From: Candidatus Binatia bacterium
Lineage (GTDB): Bacteria > Desulfobacterota > Binatia > HRBIN30 > BPIQ01
DNA length: 64,000 nt
NCBI GenBank assembly: GCA_026004195.1
Contig: BPIQ01000002.1
Span: 434,001-498,000, forward strand
Direction: 5' to 3'
Shown: positions 63,114 to 64,000 of the stretch, piece by piece
Numbering within the stretch: position 1 is the first letter of the stretch
Layout of the letters: every line of letters begins with the position of its first letter
Position numbers and translations under genes: made by a program
The notes under the pieces: model-generated
Databases searched by the model: none
Told to the model about the DNA's origin: nothing
What the model saw: the letters and a program-made list of their open reading frames with translations, nothing else

Positions 63114-63800
63114 CTACACCAACGCCTCCGCCCCCTCCGCGCGCAGGGCTTCGATCGCGTCCTCGAGCCGCCACTCGAGGAGGTATTTCTTCTCGCCGCG
63201 GTCGTCGATAAAGGGCGTCACCCTCTCACCCGGATACTCCCGAAACGCCTTCGGGAAGTGCGGGTGCTTTTCCCACGGCGCCGCCGCTCGCACCGACTCG
63301 TAACCCAGCGAGCGAGCGTGCTCGAAAACACGGTACAAAAGGTGCCGGAAAACCCTCCACGAAAGCTCCTCCCCGAGAAGGTCCATCCTCACACCTGCGG
63401 CCCCGCACCAGAAGGCTTTCTGGTGCCGGTCCACCTCCGGGTTCCCGTAACTCCGCGCGGGCCGCGAGGGCGCATCACAGTACGCGACGATCCGCCCCTC
63501 GAGCTCGACGACCAGGGAGGCAGGACGCTTTCGTACCGCGTGCTCGGCCCAGCTCCTCGTCCACTCCTCCCTGCAAACTCCGTGGAAGGACTCCCCCGTC
63601 GCCACACACGAGCGCATCAGCGCAAGAAGCTCCTCCTCGTCCCCCTCCCGCACCTGCCTCACCTCCCAGAGAGCTGCCCCCGCTAGGGCGCCACGCACGC
63701 GCTTCGGCAGAAGCGGCCAGAGAAAGCCCCCGGCCAGGGAGAGGAGAAACTTCCGGCGATCCATCCGACCGAGCTTCGAGAAGAGCGCTCTGCCTTCCAT
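63114..63800 (-). CDS. Tat-exported GNAT-like protein
   Basis: A 228-residue protein started at the ATG at 63800, which follows GGGGGAG. Residues 13-25 (MDRRKFLLSLAGG) form a twin-arginine signal, followed by a hydrophobic stretch. The mature part begins VREGDEEELLALMRSCVATG and continues with RPASLVVELEGRIVAYCDAP and HLLYRVFEHARSLGYESVRA, which looks like the GNAT acetyltransferase fold, though the acetyl-CoA loop is not clear. Export of a GNAT protein is unusual, since acetyl-CoA is cytoplasmic. Confidence in the family is moderate. Confidence 0.55.
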   Translation of the reverse strand: MEGRALFSKLGRMDRRKFLLSLAGGFLWPLLPKRVRGALAGAALWEVRQVREGDEEELLALMRSCVATGESFHGVCREEWTRSWAEHAVRKRPASLVVELEGRIVAYCDAPSRPARSYGNPEVDRHQKAFWCGAAGVRMDLLGEELSWRVFRHLLYRVFEHARSLGYESVRAAAPWEKHPHFPKAFREYPGERVTPFIDDRGEKKYLLEWRLEDAIEALRAEGAEALV

Positions 63801-63823
63801 CGATGCTTCTCCCCCTGCCCGCC

Positions 63824-64000
63824 TCAGGGCAGGACGTAATGCACCTCGAGGTACATCCGGCGGGTCAGAAGCTGCGCGGACTGCTCCTCCTTGCTCTGGA
63901 ACGCCACCACCGCAGTCACCGTGTTGTCGACCTCGTTCACCCACCGGAGCTGCCAGGAGCACTGGCCCCCGCGGTTCGCCATGCAGTCCTCGACAAAAGC
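63824..64000 (-). CDS. partial protein, C-terminal end only
   Basis: The last 58 residues of a protein that begins beyond the right edge: FVEDCMANRGGQCSWQLRWV ... AVVAFQSKEEQSAQLLTRRM, ending EVHYVLP. Alternating pattern and two cysteines suggest a secreted beta-rich protein. No family recognised. It is 23 bases before the start of the Tat-exported gene, same strand. Confidence 0.55.
   Translation of the reverse strand, partial: AFVEDCMANRGGQCSWQLRWVNEVDNTVTAVVAFQSKEEQSAQLLTRRMYLEVHYVLP

Overview
The window is GC-rich (by eye about two thirds G+C, with strong G/C at third codon positions) and comes from a diderm bacterium: it has an outer-membrane lipid transport operon (mlaFEDAC), outer-membrane barrel proteins, a lipobox and a Tat signal. 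Acyl-CoA dehydrogenase, acyl-CoA synthetase and two luciferase-like F420-type oxidoreductases occur beside many secreted proteins with Pro/Thr-rich linkers and dockerin-like calcium loops. Together this resembles uncultured Desulfobacterota/Binatota-type lineages, but the lineage is an inference; there is no rRNA or ribosomal protein gene here to settle it.

Layout. 1-5417: SRPBCC protein, outer-membrane protein, then a minus-strand group (acyl-CoA dehydrogenase, short-chain reductase, His-rich metal transporter, DUF1614 membrane protein). 5507-10138: metal (probably zinc) uptake operon: small CxxC secreted protein, outer-membrane porin-like protein, ZnuA/C/B-type ABC transporter. 10419-15487: polytopic membrane protein and a TIGR03032-TPR-glycosyltransferase fusion. 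15907-21482: Cys-rich secreted protein, alpha/beta hydrolase, F420-type oxidoreductase, coiled-coil nuclease-like protein, dodecin, aat. 21591-25086: mlaFEDAC operon. 25264-31013: YCII protein, DsbA-family isomerase, then a tightly overlapping operon of acyl-CoA synthetase, zinc metallopeptidase, ATP-grasp ligase and glycosyltransferase. 30992-35626: two broken secreted protein genes. 35681-37746: BolA, EthD and CBS proteins. 38037-39680: an IS1182-family insertion sequence. 40116-48677: four secreted proteins, three of them frameshifted (NHL/P460 lipoprotein, two dockerin-type proteins, one C-terminally anchored protein). 49823-54528: F420-type oxidoreductase, DUF3179 protein, elongation-factor-like protein, zinc-ribbon and DoxX proteins. 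54783-61948: Lhr helicase, paired PaaI thioesterases, a truncated nucleotidyltransferase pair, SMP-30 protein. 62185-64000: UPF0175/DUF3368 toxin-antitoxin pair and a Tat-exported protein.

The most unusual content lies between the genes. Eleven intergenic regions carry more than 40 copies of one 24-bp hairpin family of the form GGAGGG-stem-CTCYGT-stem-CC. It exists in three versions whose stem arms have changed together (CCACG/CGTGG, ACCCG/CGGGT, ACGCG/CGCGT). The versions sit head-out in inverted pairs, like REP/BIME elements of enterobacteria and pseudomonads. Four 97-98 bp MITE-like elements, plus one apparent half element, are inserted in these hairpins at the same spot, with 4-bp target duplications (CACG), and the IS1182 element is inserted in the centre of another hairpin with related terminal repeats. 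Two arrays have become tandem repeats (167-bp and about 267-bp periods).

A second pattern is that frameshifts (eleven single-base G/C gains and one loss by reading the frames) fall in the secreted or accessory genes, whereas the core metabolic and transport genes are intact. This points either to decay of accessory genes or to homopolymer errors in the assembly; raw reads would tell.
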